Source of the DNA: Thiocystis violacea
GTDB taxonomy: Bacteria > Pseudomonadota > Gammaproteobacteria > Chromatiales > Chromatiaceae
NCBI RefSeq assembly: GCF_016583565.1
Contig: NZ_NRRF01000001.1
Location: forward strand, 62,001-126,000
Direction of reading: 5' to 3'
DNA: 64,000 bases
Shown in pieces: positions 17,665-26,767 of the stretch (its first letter is position 1; each line of letters opens with the position of its first letter). The translations under genes and the position numbers were made by a program. A model generated the notes under the pieces. The model saw only the letters and a program-made list of their open reading frames with translations. It was not told the DNA's origin and did not search any database.

Positions 17665-18321
17665 GTGGACACTATCGCGGTCATCGATTTCGAGACGACC
17701 GGCCTCTCGCCGGCTGAGGGCGATCGCGCGACCGAGATCGCGGCCGTTTTGGTCCGCGACGGCCAGATCGTCGACCGCTACGAGAGTCTGATGAACGCGG
17801 GACAGCGAGTCCCACCCTTTATCGAGCAATTGACGGGCATCACGACGGCCATGGTGCGCCGGGCCCCTCCCGCCGAACAGGTCATGACCGAGGTTGCCGC
17901 ATTCGTCGGTAACAGCCCCCTGGTCGCCCACAATGCGGCGTTCGACAGCAAGTTCTGGGATGCGGAGCTGGGCAGGATCGGGCGCAAACGGGGCCAAGCC
18001 TTCATCTGCACCCTCTTGCTTGCCCGGCGGGTCTTGCCTCAGGCGCCGAGCTACAAGCTCGGCGCCTTGGTCGAATCCGCCGGGTTACCGACCGCCGCGC
18101 GTGCTCACCGCGCCCTGGCGGATGCCGAGATGGCCGCCCATCTGATGCTCTATCTGGAGCGCGAGCTGATCCAGCGTTTCCGTCTCAACGCCGTCTCTCA
18201 TGATCTGCTCGGCCGGATTCAGAAGACGCCGAAGAGTCAGCTCCATGGGTGTGTGACGCGCTATGGGGATCTGGCGCATGACGCCGCCGAGACAGGTCGG
18301 ATGCCGCGGGCCAGGTCATGA
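17665..18321 (+). CDS. DEDDh 3'-5' exonuclease, DNA polymerase III epsilon-like
   Basis: 218 residues from a GTG start. The first exonuclease motif DFETTGL carries the metal-binding Asp8 and Glu10. The second is HNAAFDSKFW, and the third HRALADAEMAA contains the His and Asp of the DEDDh group. It is shorter than DnaQ and lacks a clear polymerase-alpha binding tail, so it is more likely a stand-alone proofreading-type or repair nuclease (ExoX/DnaQ-like). The last ~40 residues are not recognisable. It follows the DUF89 gene and converges with the AAA+ regulator gene. Confidence 0.87.
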   Translation: MDTIAVIDFETTGLSPAEGDRATEIAAVLVRDGQIVDRYESLMNAGQRVPPFIEQLTGITTAMVRRAPPAEQVMTEVAAFVGNSPLVAHNAAFDSKFWDAELGRIGRKRGQAFICTLLLARRVLPQAPSYKLGALVESAGLPTAARAHRALADAEMAAHLMLYLERELIQRFRLNAVSHDLLGRIQKTPKSQLHGCVTRYGDLAHDAAETGRMPRARS

Positions 18322-18351
18322 GCGCATGAGCATCGAGCCGCGCCGCCCCAC

Positions 18352-19233
18352 TCAACCCGCAATCACATGCTTCTGTAGCCGATACAGCAGTGTGTCGCGG
18401 GTCAAGCCCAGGAGACGTGCGGCGCGGCTCTTGTTTCCCGCCGCCAGCGAGAGCGCCTGCCGAATCAGCTCCGCCTCCAGGCGATTGAGATCGATGCCCT
18501 GAGGCGGAAGCTCGAACCCCGTTGCCGTCTCGATCAGCGCATCACCGCGACGCACCTCGCGCGGCAGGCTCTCTGGTCCGACCTCGGCCCCAGGCAGCAG
18601 GATGACGAGCCGCTCGCAGAGATTGGCAAGCTCCCTCAGATTTCCCGGCCACGGGTAGCGGCGCAGCAGACGCTCCGCCCCGGCCTGCAACCAGGGCGCG
18701 GCCTGCTGGTGACGCGAAGCCGCCACGGCGATGAAGTGCTCGCTGAGCAGGGTGATGTCCAGCACCCGCTCGCGCAGGGGCGGCACCTCCAGCGGCACCA
18801 CACAGAGGCGCTGATAGAGGTCGCGCCTGAAGCGGCCCTGCTGAGCCGCCGCGTCCAGATCCTGGCTCGTGCCGGCGATGATCCGCAGCGGCTGACATCG
18901 AGGCCCGGAATCCTGACGCGTAAGGAGGTTCACCAGGCGCGCTTGGCCCTCCGCGCACAGCTCTGCCACTTCCCGCAGGTAGAGGGTGGCGCGGCTCGCC
19001 GTGATGCCGGCCAGGAAGGCGGTGAGATCCTCGGCGCACGCCCCGGTGCAGGCAAAGGAGAGGAAGGGATCGGCACGGCGCGGACTGGCCGCATGGATCT
19101 CGCCCGCCAGACTGGACTTGCCGCTGCCAGGCTCACCCAGAATGAGCACGCTGACATCCGTTGCGGCGACCATGCGGGTCGCATTCATGAGACGCACGAA
19201 AGCGGGCGATTTTCCGATCAGCTCAGTCTTCAC
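18352..19233 (-). CDS. NtrC-type AAA+ regulator lacking GAFTGA, with Fis helix-turn-helix
   Basis: I take the GTG at 19233 (AGGAAGGAAG just upstream) as start, giving 293 residues; the frame is open to 19332. There is no receiver domain. Walker A is GEPGSGKSS. The region that should carry the sigma-54 contact loop GAFTGA is shortened and has no such motif. The Walker B segment reads TLYLREV instead of TLFLDE. Arginine-finger segments FRRDLYQRL and VPPLRERV remain. A Fis-type helix-turn-helix ends the protein (NKSRAARLLGLTRDTLLYRL). It probably binds DNA but should not activate sigma-54 polymerase. It may regulate the SafE-type gene 150 bp upstream, which is also leftward. Confidence 0.8.
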   Translation of the reverse strand: MKTELIGKSPAFVRLMNATRMVAATDVSVLILGEPGSGKSSLAGEIHAASPRRADPFLSFACTGACAEDLTAFLAGITASRATLYLREVAELCAEGQARLVNLLTRQDSGPRCQPLRIIAGTSQDLDAAAQQGRFRRDLYQRLCVVPLEVPPLRERVLDITLLSEHFIAVAASRHQQAAPWLQAGAERLLRRYPWPGNLRELANLCERLVILLPGAEVGPESLPREVRRGDALIETATGFELPPQGIDLNRLEAELIRQALSLAAGNKSRAARLLGLTRDTLLYRLQKHVIAG

Positions 19234-19383
19234 GATCTTCCTTCCTGACTCAGGCTCGAAAGGACCCATGCTGTGAAATGATGCATCATGTGGGGCACAT
19301 GCATGGCGTGGAGCGCCGGCAATGGCACGCACGCCTGATCAGGGTTCACGGATGCGCGTTCGCGGCATTGGGCTCGCGACCCC

Positions 19384-20088
19384 TCAGTCAGAAGGAGGCA
19401 CGAGGAGCCCATTGTAACCCTGGTAATAGAGCGTAAACAGGGCTAGGCCGATCAGGGTGATCCCCGCGACGGATTGCAGTCGCCGGTCGCGACCCAAGGC
19501 GTTCAGTCGTCCAGCGAGCAAGCCTGTGGCGAGCATCGCCGGTAGACTCCCAAGACCGAACAAGGCCATGTAGAGCGCGCCCCCGAGCGCCCCGCCCTGC
19601 ACAGGCGCCCCGATCAACATGCTGTAGACCAAACCGCATGGAATCCAACCCCAGACGACGCCGATCAGCAGCGCGGCCCCCGGACTGTCAACCGGCAGCA
19701 GATGCTGACGCACGGGCTCAAGCCAGCGCCAGAGCGGGATCCCGATGCGCTCGATCACGGCAAAGCCCGGCAGCCAGCCGCCGATGTAGAGCCCGATGCC
19801 GACCAGCACAGTGGCCGCCAGGAGGCGCATGAGGTGCTCCAGCCAGCCGAGCGCCGCATGCCGCATGAGCCCGGCCCCCAGCCAACCGAAGAGCGCCCCG
19901 GCCGCGGCGTAACTGCCGATGCGCCCAAGGTTGAACAGAAGCTGGTAGATGACATAGCGTGAGGGTCGATCGCGCACCTTCCGGGGCAGCGAGTAGCCGA
20001 TGGCCCCCGCGATCCCCCCGCACATGCCGATACAGTGCAGTGCGCTCAAGAGCCCGACGAGGAACGCCAGCGGATAGACTGGACTCAT
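19384..20088 (-). CDS. SafE/TauE/UreH-type transmembrane protein
   Basis: 234 residues from ATG 20088; upstream in-frame sequence to 20295 overlaps exbB on the other strand and is not used. The N-terminus PLAFLVGLLSALHCIGMCGG and GVVWGWIPCGLVYSML are hallmarks of the sulfite exporter TauE/SafE or UreH-like domain, with about six membrane helices. The HCxGMCGG and PCGL motifs are typical of members beside cytochrome oxidase (CcoS/RdxI context) or copper/nickel transport genes. Here no such neighbour exists, so the substrate is open: sulfite/organosulfonate or metal. It is divergent from exbB with 42 bp between them. Confidence 0.82.
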   Translation of the reverse strand: MSPVYPLAFLVGLLSALHCIGMCGGIAGAIGYSLPRKVRDRPSRYVIYQLLFNLGRIGSYAAAGALFGWLGAGLMRHAALGWLEHLMRLLAATVLVGIGLYIGGWLPGFAVIERIGIPLWRWLEPVRQHLLPVDSPGAALLIGVVWGWIPCGLVYSMLIGAPVQGGALGGALYMALFGLGSLPAMLATGLLAGRLNALGRDRRLQSVAGITLIGLALFTLYYQGYNGLLVPPSD

Positions 20089-20130
20089 CGTCCCGCGGCG
20101 CGCCCAATGCAGAGCTGAGGAGAGACCTGA

Positions 20131-20556
20131 GTGGAGTTTTTGAAGGCTAATCTCGACCTGGGTGTCATGGGTCTGCTTGGATTCATGAGCTTCGTGATGA
20201 TCGCTTTCGTCATCGAGCGCTATCTCTATTACGCCAGGGTCGATCTCGGCACCTTCGACGACGTCGAGGACCTGGATCTGGCCTTGACCCGGCATCTCAC
20301 GGCCATCGCGACCATCGGCGCCAACGCGCCCTATGTCGGACTGCTCGGCACCGTGCTAGGCATCCTCATCGCCTTCTATGACATCGGCCGAGCCGGCACG
20401 CTGGAGACGACCACCATGATGATCGGCCTGGCGCTCGCGCTCAAGGCCACGGCGCTCGGCCTGGTCGTCGCCATTCCCTCGCTGGTCTTCTACAACGCAC
20501 TTCTCAGACGCACCGAGGTGCTCAAGGGACGCTGGCGCAAGGGACATCGGCCATGA
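20131..20556 (+). CDS. exbB: ExbB/TolQ-family proton channel subunit
   Basis: 141 residues from a GTG start preceded by GAGGAGAG. It has a first membrane helix (LGVMGLLGFMSFVMIAFVIE) and the MotA/TolQ/ExbB channel domain with ANAPYVGLLGTVLGI and GLALALKATALGLVVAIPSL. It is the short form of the family. It forms the inner-membrane motor that powers TonB, using proton motive force. It overlaps exbD by 4 bp, and exbD overlaps tonB by 4 bp, a tight three-gene operon. No TonB-dependent receptor is adjacent, so the imported ligand is unknown. Confidence 0.92.
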   Translation: MEFLKANLDLGVMGLLGFMSFVMIAFVIERYLYYARVDLGTFDDVEDLDLALTRHLTAIATIGANAPYVGLLGTVLGILIAFYDIGRAGTLETTTMMIGLALALKATALGLVVAIPSLVFYNALLRRTEVLKGRWRKGHRP

Positions 20557-20927
20557 AACGCATGGATCAGATCAACGTCATCCCCTTCATCGACATCATG
20601 CTGGTGCTTCTGGCCATCGTGCTGACAACCGCCACCTTCATCAGCGAGGGACGCTTGGAGATCCGTCTGCCGGAGTCCAAGGGCCAGAACCAACCCGAAC
20701 CCTTGCCGAGCCTGGAAATCGGGATCGATGCCAAGGGCGATCTCTTTCTCGACGCGGTGCCCCTGACCCTCGACGCATTGGGCCCGCGCCTGGACGGCCT
20801 GGCCCGCGAGACGCCGATCGTCCTGCGTGTGGATGCCGCGGCCCGCTTCGAGCGCTTCGTGGCCGTGATCGACCAGCTCAAGGCCCGTGATCTCGAGCGG
20901 CTGAGCATCCTGACGCGCAGACCGTGA
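20553..20927 (+). CDS. exbD: ExbD/TolR-family subunit
   Basis: 124 residues. The short cytoplasmic start MKRMDQINVIPFIDIMLVLL contains the conserved Asp in the single membrane helix that carries protons (PFIDIMLVLL). It is followed by a periplasmic domain with ETPIVLRVDAAARFERFVAVID. It works with ExbB and TonB encoded on either side. Confidence 0.92.
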   Translation: MKRMDQINVIPFIDIMLVLLAIVLTTATFISEGRLEIRLPESKGQNQPEPLPSLEIGIDAKGDLFLDAVPLTLDALGPRLDGLARETPIVLRVDAAARFERFVAVIDQLKARDLERLSILTRRP

Positions 20928-21868
20928 GTCGCATCCGCCTCTGCCGGCGCTGCGTCTGGGGCGGCGTGCTGATCTCCGCCCTGCTGCATGGCGTGCTCGC
21001 GGGCGTTCTGCTCCAGCTCAGGTCGCCACTCCTGCCTGAGACGTCCCCCGAGCGCGCGGAGCAGCGGTTGGATCTCGACCTCGCCATGTTCCTCGACGCC
21101 GGCGGTGCGACGGACGTCAAGGCGCCCGATGCGCCGGCACAGAGCGAGACCGAGATCGACACTGACGCGGACGAGCCCGCGGCGACACAACCCGAGGAAG
21201 CGCCCAAAGCGCCAGAAACGCCTGAAGCACCAGAGCCTGCGCCACCGCAACCGCCCGCCCAGGCGACCACGCCCCCCTTGAAGGCTGTGCCGGCCGCCGC
21301 GGCACGGCCTGTCGTCCAGGCGAAGCCGAAGCGACGCGCTGAGGCGAAACCAAAGCCAAAGCGCAAGGCAGCGACGCGCAAGAAGCGGACATCCAAGCCG
21401 GCGCGAACGCCACCCAGGGTGACAGCGCGTCCAGCCAAGCCGTCGACCTCATCCCCCAAGGCAGTGCCGCGCACCCAAACCCCGTCCAGGCGCGGCAGCG
21501 CGGCGCAAGGGCAAGCGAGCACCCGCGACGCAGGCCAGGGCCGCCGCTCGAGCGGCGCGTCGGACGCCACCAAGGCAGCCGATGAGCGTGGCTATCTCTC
21601 CGCCCTGCGGCGCGCCATCAGCCGTCAACAGCGCTATCCCGCAAGTGCGCGGCGCAACGGGGAGACCGGAACCGCCTTCGTGTCCTTCGTCATTCAGGGG
21701 GACGGGCGCCTGAGTCAAATCCGCATCGCCAAGAGCTCGGGAAACCAGGACCTGGACCAGGCGGCCCTTCAAGCCATGTATCGGCTCGGTCGCTTCAAGC
21801 CGATCCCCAAGTCGCTCGGACGACGGACCTGGGCCTTGCGCGTCCCCGTGCGCTTCTCGCTCAAATGA
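20924..21868 (+). CDS. tonB: TonB energy-transducing protein
   Basis: 314 residues from a GTG start overlapping exbD. It has an N-terminal membrane anchor (GGVLISALLHGVLAGVLL), then a long acidic/Pro-rich segment (~60-120) and a Lys/Arg/Pro/Ala-rich segment (~120-215) that can span the periplasm. The C-terminal TonB domain carries YLSALRRAISRQQRYPASAR, then GTAFVSFVIQGDG and ALQAMYRLGRFKPIP. It transmits motor energy to outer-membrane receptors. The YP motif (RYPASAR) is the typical contact strand region. Confidence 0.92.
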   Translation: MSRIRLCRRCVWGGVLISALLHGVLAGVLLQLRSPLLPETSPERAEQRLDLDLAMFLDAGGATDVKAPDAPAQSETEIDTDADEPAATQPEEAPKAPETPEAPEPAPPQPPAQATTPPLKAVPAAAARPVVQAKPKRRAEAKPKPKRKAATRKKRTSKPARTPPRVTARPAKPSTSSPKAVPRTQTPSRRGSAAQGQASTRDAGQGRRSSGASDATKAADERGYLSALRRAISRQQRYPASARRNGETGTAFVSFVIQGDGRLSQIRIAKSSGNQDLDQAALQAMYRLGRFKPIPKSLGRRTWALRVPVRFSLK

Positions 21869-21897
21869 ACCGACGCACTGCCGGGCGCGCGCCCGCG

Positions 21898-21925
21898 CTG
21901 GCGGGATAGAAATGGATCCCGCCAG
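21898..21925. terminator. perfect 10-bp hairpin after tonB
   Basis: CTGGCGGGAT at 21898-21907 pairs with ATCCCGCCAG at 21916-21925 around an 8-base loop, 30 bp after the tonB stop. No T-run follows, so it may be a Rho-dependent or mRNA-stabilising 3' structure rather than a classical terminator. Confidence 0.5.
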
Positions 21926-21988
21926 ATCGCACCTTGGGTATCATTCCTTTAGCATCGACTGAAATACTGAACGACGAGGACAAACACC

Positions 21989-22765
21989 ATGGCATCACTG
22001 AACCTGGAGCACCTGCGGCCGCTGCGTGCGCAGCTCGATGGACACGCCATCTACGGGGCCATCCGGCGTGTCGAAGACCTGCGGATCTTCATGCACCACC
22101 ATCTCTTCTCCGTCTGGGATTTCATGTCGCTGGTGAAGGATCTGCAGCGGGTGATCGCCCCGGTGGAGGTTCCTTGGACACCCGGCGCCGACCCGAGCCT
22201 CAGATACTTCATCAATCAGCTGGTCCTGGAAGAGGAATCGGACGCCATTTCCGGCGCTGACGGCGAGACCCTCTACGCGAGCCACTTCGAGCTCTATCGC
22301 CGGGCCATGACCGAGGTCGGCGCGGACGGCGAGCTCCCCGCGCGCTTTCTCGACCTGGTCGCCGAGCAGGGCGTGGACAAAGCACTCTACTCGGACATGG
22401 TCCCCCTGCCCGCCCGCTACTTCACCGAGACGACCTTCTGCTTCATCCGCGAAGATAAACCGCATGTGGTCGCCGCCGCGCTGGCACTGGGCCGCGAGAA
22501 CCTCATCCCCACCATGTTCCGCCAATTCCTGAACCGGATGGAGATCGGAGCGGAGCAAGCGCCAAGCTTCCATGCCTATCTCGACCGCCACGTCCAGCTC
22601 GATGGGGATTTCCACGGCCCCCTGTCGATACGGCTGCTCGAAACCCTGTGCGGCGACGACCCGCAACGGATCGAAGAGGCGGAAACGGCGGCCGAGGAGG
22701 CCGTCTGCGCCCGTATCCGTTTCTGGGATGGGATCTTGGAGGCCATCGAGTCGAACCGGCGCTGA
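21989..22765 (+). CDS. DUF3050 family protein (heme-oxygenase-like fold)
   Basis: 258 residues. The sequence RIFMHHHLFSVWDFMSLVKDLQR, cut here to HHHLFSVWDFMSL as the key part, and NQLVLEEESD are typical of DUF3050. These have a helical fold related to TENA/heme-oxygenase-like di-iron proteins, as I recall. His and Glu residues in HHH, EEE and HFELY segments could bind metal. No function is established. It lies between tonB and the DsrC-like gene in the same direction, with about 120 bp before and 190 bp after. Confidence 0.8.
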   Translation: MASLNLEHLRPLRAQLDGHAIYGAIRRVEDLRIFMHHHLFSVWDFMSLVKDLQRVIAPVEVPWTPGADPSLRYFINQLVLEEESDAISGADGETLYASHFELYRRAMTEVGADGELPARFLDLVAEQGVDKALYSDMVPLPARYFTETTFCFIREDKPHVVAAALALGRENLIPTMFRQFLNRMEIGAEQAPSFHAYLDRHVQLDGDFHGPLSIRLLETLCGDDPQRIEEAETAAEEAVCARIRFWDGILEAIESNRR

Positions 22766-22956
22766 TCTGGCGCGCGCATCACGCGCAACGAAGCCACGCA
22801 CAACGAAACGCCCGCGGAACCGCGCCTTCGCTTGCGGGAGGCGATTCCCGGGTGTCCCGAGGGCATAACCCATCAACTTGATAAGTGATTGGCCGCCTCC
22901 ACTCTTCCTGCTGCCATGAACATTCGACACATACGTACTTTTCGGAGGTAGACGCG

Positions 22957-23259
22957 ATGAACGCAGCCGTTTCCGTTGCGCTGGACAATGAAGGTTTCCT
23001 GCAGGACCGGGACGATTGGAGCGAGGAAGTCGCTGTCGAGCTGGCCAAATCCGACGACTTCGAGATGACCGAGCAGGTCATGCACTTCATTAAGGAGGCA
23101 CGCGCCATGTACGAGGAAGATGGCGTCGTGCCTCCGATCCGCATCTTTGCCAAGAAGCAGAAGGTCTCCACCAAGGAGCTCTACGATATCTTCAAGAAAG
23201 GCCCCATGAAGCTCATCTGCAAGTGGGGCGGCCTGCCGAAGCCGACAGGCTGCGTCTGA
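22957..23259 (+). CDS. stand-alone DsrC-like sulfur-carrier protein with both cysteines
   Basis: 100 residues from ATG 22957 with GGAGG upstream. The C-terminal arm ends CKWGGLPKPTGCV: the penultimate Cys and a second Cys eleven residues before it match DsrC, whereas TusE keeps only the last Cys. It is about ten residues shorter than DsrC of sulfur oxidisers, in the loop before the last helices. DsrC carries persulfide or trisulfide for the reverse Dsr pathway. Purple sulfur bacteria have several dsrC-like genes outside the dsr operon, and some are thought to be regulatory. No other dsr gene is in the window. Its stop abuts the convergent amt gene. Confidence 0.88.
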   Translation: MNAAVSVALDNEGFLQDRDDWSEEVAVELAKSDDFEMTEQVMHFIKEARAMYEEDGVVPPIRIFAKKQKVSTKELYDIFKKGPMKLICKWGGLPKPTGCV

Positions 23260-24465
23260 TCAGACCTCGCCCCGGTTATAGTCGGGCTGCGCCGTGATCT
23301 TGTGGATACTGAGGTCGGCGCCCAGGTATTCCTGCTCCTCGCTGAGGCGTAGTCCGATCGCCAGCTTGATCACTCCGTAGACCGCGAAGCCGCCAGTCAG
23401 GGCGACGAGGACGCCGATCAGACTGCCGACGAGCTGTGACATGAAGCTCACCCCACCCATGCCCCCGAGCGCCTCCAGCCCGAAGATCCCGGCCGCGATG
23501 CCACCCCACAACCCGCAGAGACCGTGTAGCGGCCACACCCCCAGCACATCGTCGATGCGCCACTTGTTCTGCGTCAGCGTGAAGGCGTAGACGAAGAGGG
23601 CGCCAGCCACGCCGCCCGTGATGAGCGCACCGATCGGGTGCATCAGGTCGGAGCCTGCACAAACGGCGACCAGACCGGCAAGGGGTCCGTTGTGCAGGAA
23701 GCCGGGGTCGTTCTTCCCGGCCAACAGCGCCGCCAGGATGCCCCCCACCATCGCCATCAGCGAATTGATCGCCACCAGGCCGCTCACCGCCTCGACGGTC
23801 TGCGCCGACATCACATTGAACCCAAACCAACCGACGGTCAGGGTCCAGGCGCCGAGCGAGAGAAAGGGAATGGAGGACGGCGGATGGGCGGTGATGCCAC
23901 CATCCTTGCGGTAGCGCCCGGAGCGCGAACCGAGCAGCAGCACGGCCGCGAGCGCAATCCAGCCGCCGACGGCATGCACGACCACTGAACCCGCGAAATC
24001 ATGGAAGGGCAGCCCGAACGCGCCCTCGATGAAGGACTGCATGCCCAGATTGCCGTTCCAGGTCATCCCCTCGAAGAAGGGATAAACCAGGCCGACGATC
24101 AGGAAGGAGGCGAGCAGTTGCGGATAGAAGCGCGCCCGCTCGGCGATACCGCCCGAGATGATGGCCGGGATGGCCGCCGCGAATGTCAGCAGAAAGAAGA
24201 ACTTGACCAGCTCATAGCCGTTCTTGTCCTGCAGGTCTTGCGCACCGGAGAAGAAATCGATGCCATAGGCCAGGCTGTAGCCGATGAAGAAGTAGGCGAT
24301 GGTCGAGATCGCAAAATCGCTCATGATTTTCGCCAAGGCATTGACCTGGTTCTTCGCCCTGACGGTGCCGACCTCCAGGAACGCAAACCCGGCATGCATC
24401 GCCAGCACCATAACGGCGCCAATCAGGATGAATAAGACGTCATTACCTGCCTGCATTGATTCCAT
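23260..24465 (-). CDS. amt: Amt-type ammonium transporter
   Basis: 401 residues from ATG 24465 (MESMQAGNDVLF). The frame is open further upstream to 24834, but that extension has no transporter character. About eleven membrane helices are predicted. Family motifs include FLEVGTVRAKNQVNAL, FAAAIPAIISGGIAER and the pore His residues in VVHAVGGW and HGLCGLWGG. It moves ammonium (as NH3 plus H+) across the inner membrane. No glnK is next to it, which is unusual for amtB operons. It is convergent with the dsrC-like gene with no space between stops. Confidence 0.93.
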   Translation of the reverse strand: MESMQAGNDVLFILIGAVMVLAMHAGFAFLEVGTVRAKNQVNALAKIMSDFAISTIAYFFIGYSLAYGIDFFSGAQDLQDKNGYELVKFFFLLTFAAAIPAIISGGIAERARFYPQLLASFLIVGLVYPFFEGMTWNGNLGMQSFIEGAFGLPFHDFAGSVVVHAVGGWIALAAVLLLGSRSGRYRKDGGITAHPPSSIPFLSLGAWTLTVGWFGFNVMSAQTVEAVSGLVAINSLMAMVGGILAALLAGKNDPGFLHNGPLAGLVAVCAGSDLMHPIGALITGGVAGALFVYAFTLTQNKWRIDDVLGVWPLHGLCGLWGGIAAGIFGLEALGGMGGVSFMSQLVGSLIGVLVALTGGFAVYGVIKLAIGLRLSEEQEYLGADLSIHKITAQPDYNRGEV

Positions 24466-25033
24466 ACTTCTGATTCTCGCTTGACCAAAATTGGTGCGAC
24501 CCCGAAAGCACGGATCGGGCCAACAGTGACCAGCAAACACCCACCGTGCGCGCGCATGCCATGCCCATGGCGCCCCGTCCCGCGAGGGAATATGCCAAGA
24601 CACTGAGTTTGAAGCTCGAAAAAAGCGCGACCCGTCGCGTCCGCCGTAGAGGCGACGGCCTGGGCGGACACCATCGAAGGCTGATGAAGCAGACGGATCA
24701 AGACCCTCCGGCAGATGGCACAGCATCCCCTTCCACCACGGGATCTCTCTGCCTGCACCACAAGAAGGCATCGAACGACCCTGCGCGCACCATCTTAAAG
24801 CTCTGATCAAGCCTGAAGCTCTGATCAAGCGCATGCGCGTCCATCAGCGACCCCGTCGCGCGGCAGGCCGTCACCGGCCCGCCTCGCTTCTCGGCAGCCG
24901 GTCACAACTTCCGCATCTTTCGGCGATCAGCGCGGTGATTGATCGCATAATCGCGCCTTGGACCCAAGGACCAGGCGCCAGGCGATTTCTCGACGAGCGG
25001 ACCGCGCGCCTGACTTACGATTAAGGAGAGAGC
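24466..25033. other. 568-bp intergenic region between amt and a receptor gene, with 15-bp direct repeat
   Basis: Short open frames here have no recognisable family. AAGCTCTGATCAAGC occurs at 24798-24812 and again at 24816-24830. The region must hold the divergent promoters of amt and the receptor gene; I could not find a convincing sigma-54 (GG-N10-GC) site. AAGGAGAGAGC just before 25034 is the receptor's ribosome site. Confidence 0.5.
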
Positions 25034-26710
25034 ATGCGCCTATCTATGATCCATCTCGTGCTCGGCATTTCGACAGCGCTCGGAGCAAGCACGATCGCCC
25101 ACCTGACCGTGCAAGATACCCTGCCCGCCGCCCTCGGCGACCTCGCCCTCGGCACCCTCGTCGGGGTGATGAGCTGGCTATCATCGAGAAGGCTGATCGT
25201 CGCACCGCTCGCCGATCTGACGGCGACGATTCGAGACATGCGCAGAGACGGCGATCTGTCACGCCGCGCCACGGGCTCGGCGGGTCCGATCGGCGATTGC
25301 GCGGCGCAGTTCAACGCCTTGATAGAGAATTTCCAGGGCATCATCGGGAAGATCATCTTCGATGCCGAGCGCCTGGCCACGGCAGCCGACAGCCTGGCCG
25401 CTCACGCCCGCGACGTCGCCGAAGGCTCGCAGGCTCAGCGCCAGGCGTCGAGCCGCCTCGTGGACACCATCGAGCAGATGCGCTACGGCGTCGATGAGGT
25501 TGCGAGTCATGCCGCCAATACGGCCGCGAACGCCCAAAGCGCCAGAGACCTCTCCCAGGACGGCAGCAAGGCCGTTGCCAACGCCTCCGAGGAAATCGAC
25601 CGCATCGCGGTCTCCGTCCAAGCGTCCGCGCAGGTCATCGCAGCGCTCGGTCAGCGCTCGCAGGCGATCGGCGGCATCGTCCAGGTCATCCAGGAGATCG
25701 CCGAGCAGACCAATCTGCTGGCGCTCAACGCCGCCATCGAGGCCGCGCGCGCCGGCGAGCAGGGACGCGGCTTCGCCGTCGTCGCCGACGAGGTGAGAAA
25801 CCTCGCCAAGCGCACCGCCTCGGCTACCAGCGAGATCGGCGGCATGATCTCCGCCATCCAGGGCGAGACCCGCAGCGCCATCGCCTCCATCAACGTCGGT
25901 AGCGAGCAGGCCGGAGCGGGCGCTGCGCTGGCCCGCCAAACCGCGGGGGCGCTGGAGCACATCAAGCAGGGTGCCGAGCAGACACTGACCCTGATCGACG
26001 GCATCGCCGCCGCCATGACGCAGCAAAGCCTGGAGGCCGAGCGCGTGGTCACGCACGTTCACGACATCATGACCATGGTCGATCGCAACGCCAACGGCGC
26101 CGCCGAGACCCTCCGCGAAGCACAAGCGCTGGAGAGCCTGTCCGCCAATCTCCACGAGATCAGCAACGTCTTTCAGCTCGGGTCTTCCGGACAGCGGGCG
26201 GTCGCGGCCCACCAGCGCATGACCGAGGTGGCGCCCACGACGGCCGGCGCGCTGGGACGAGTCCTGGAGCAGGCCATCGCCGCTCACGAGATCGAGGAAG
26301 ACGCCCTCTTCGACCTGACCTACACGCCCATCCCGGGCACCGCTCCGCAGAAGTTCAGCAGCCGCTTCGACCAACTCACCGATCGCCTCTTCCCGCCGGT
26401 CCAGGAGCCGATCCTGAGTCGCCATGACGAGGCGGTCTACGTGATCGGCTGCGACCGCAACGGCTATGTGCCCACGCACAACGCCTGTTTCTGCCAACCC
26501 CTGACGGGCGACCCGGCGCATGACCTGGCCCACAATCGGACCAAGCGCGTCTTCGACGACCCCGTCGGCAAGCGCTGCGGCGCCCACAGGCTGAGCTTCC
26601 TCATCCAGACCTACCGGCGCGACACGGGGGAGATCATGCACGACATCTCCGCGCCCGTGTTTGTGAACGGACGCCATTGGGGTGGCTGCCGCATCGGTTA
26701 TCGCGCCTGA
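25034..26710 (+). CDS. membrane chemoreceptor with C-terminal Cys-rich sensory domain
   Basis: 558 residues. Two short membrane helices (~5-25, ~32-50) are followed by a HAMP-like segment and the signalling domain, with tip [18 protein letters not shown] near residues 225-245 and [15 protein letters not shown]. After the signalling domain, residues ~400-558 form an extra domain. It contains [59 protein letters not shown] and NGRHWGGC. This domain type is known at the C-terminus of proteobacterial receptors; here it has five cysteines. It may sense a redox or metal signal in the cytoplasm. The gene stands alone between amt and pqiC. Confidence 0.9.
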   Translation: MRLSMIHLVLGISTALGASTIAHLTVQDTLPAALGDLALGTLVGVMSWLSSRRLIVAPLADLTATIRDMRRDGDLSRRATGSAGPIGDCAAQFNALIENFQGIIGKIIFDAERLATAADSLAAHARDVAEGSQAQRQASSRLVDTIEQMRYGVDEVASHAANTAANAQSARDLSQDGSKAVANASEEIDRIAVSVQASAQVIAALGQRSQAIGGIVQVIQEIAEQTNLLALNAAIEAARAGEQGRGFAVVADEVRNLAKRTASATSEIGGMISAIQGETRSAIASINVGSEQAGAGAALARQTAGALEHIKQGAEQTLTLIDGIAAAMTQQSLEAERVVTHVHDIMTMVDRNANGAAETLREAQALESLSANLHEISNVFQLGSSGQRAVAAHQRMTEVAPTTAGALGRVLEQAIAAHEIEEDALFDLTYTPIPGTAPQKFSSRFDQLTDRLFPPVQEPILSRHDEAVYVIGCDRNGYVPTHNACFCQPLTGDPAHDLAHNRTKRVFDDPVGKRCGAHRLSFLIQTYRRDTGEIMHDISAPVFVNGRHWGGCRIGYRA

Positions 26711-26767
26711 CGGCTCGACCTGCGCTCGCCCTTGGGCGCGACGCGAGATCCCTTGAGAGGATCCTGC

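Noticed and set aside
24466..24834. N-terminal extension of the ammonium transporter
   Set aside because: The extension is Arg/Trp/Ser-rich without signal-peptide or transporter character; MESMQAGNDV is the natural family start.
24466..25033. sigma-54 promoter for amt
   Set aside because: I looked for GG-N10-GC sites with TGGCAC; TGGCAC near 24716 has no matching downstream TTGC.
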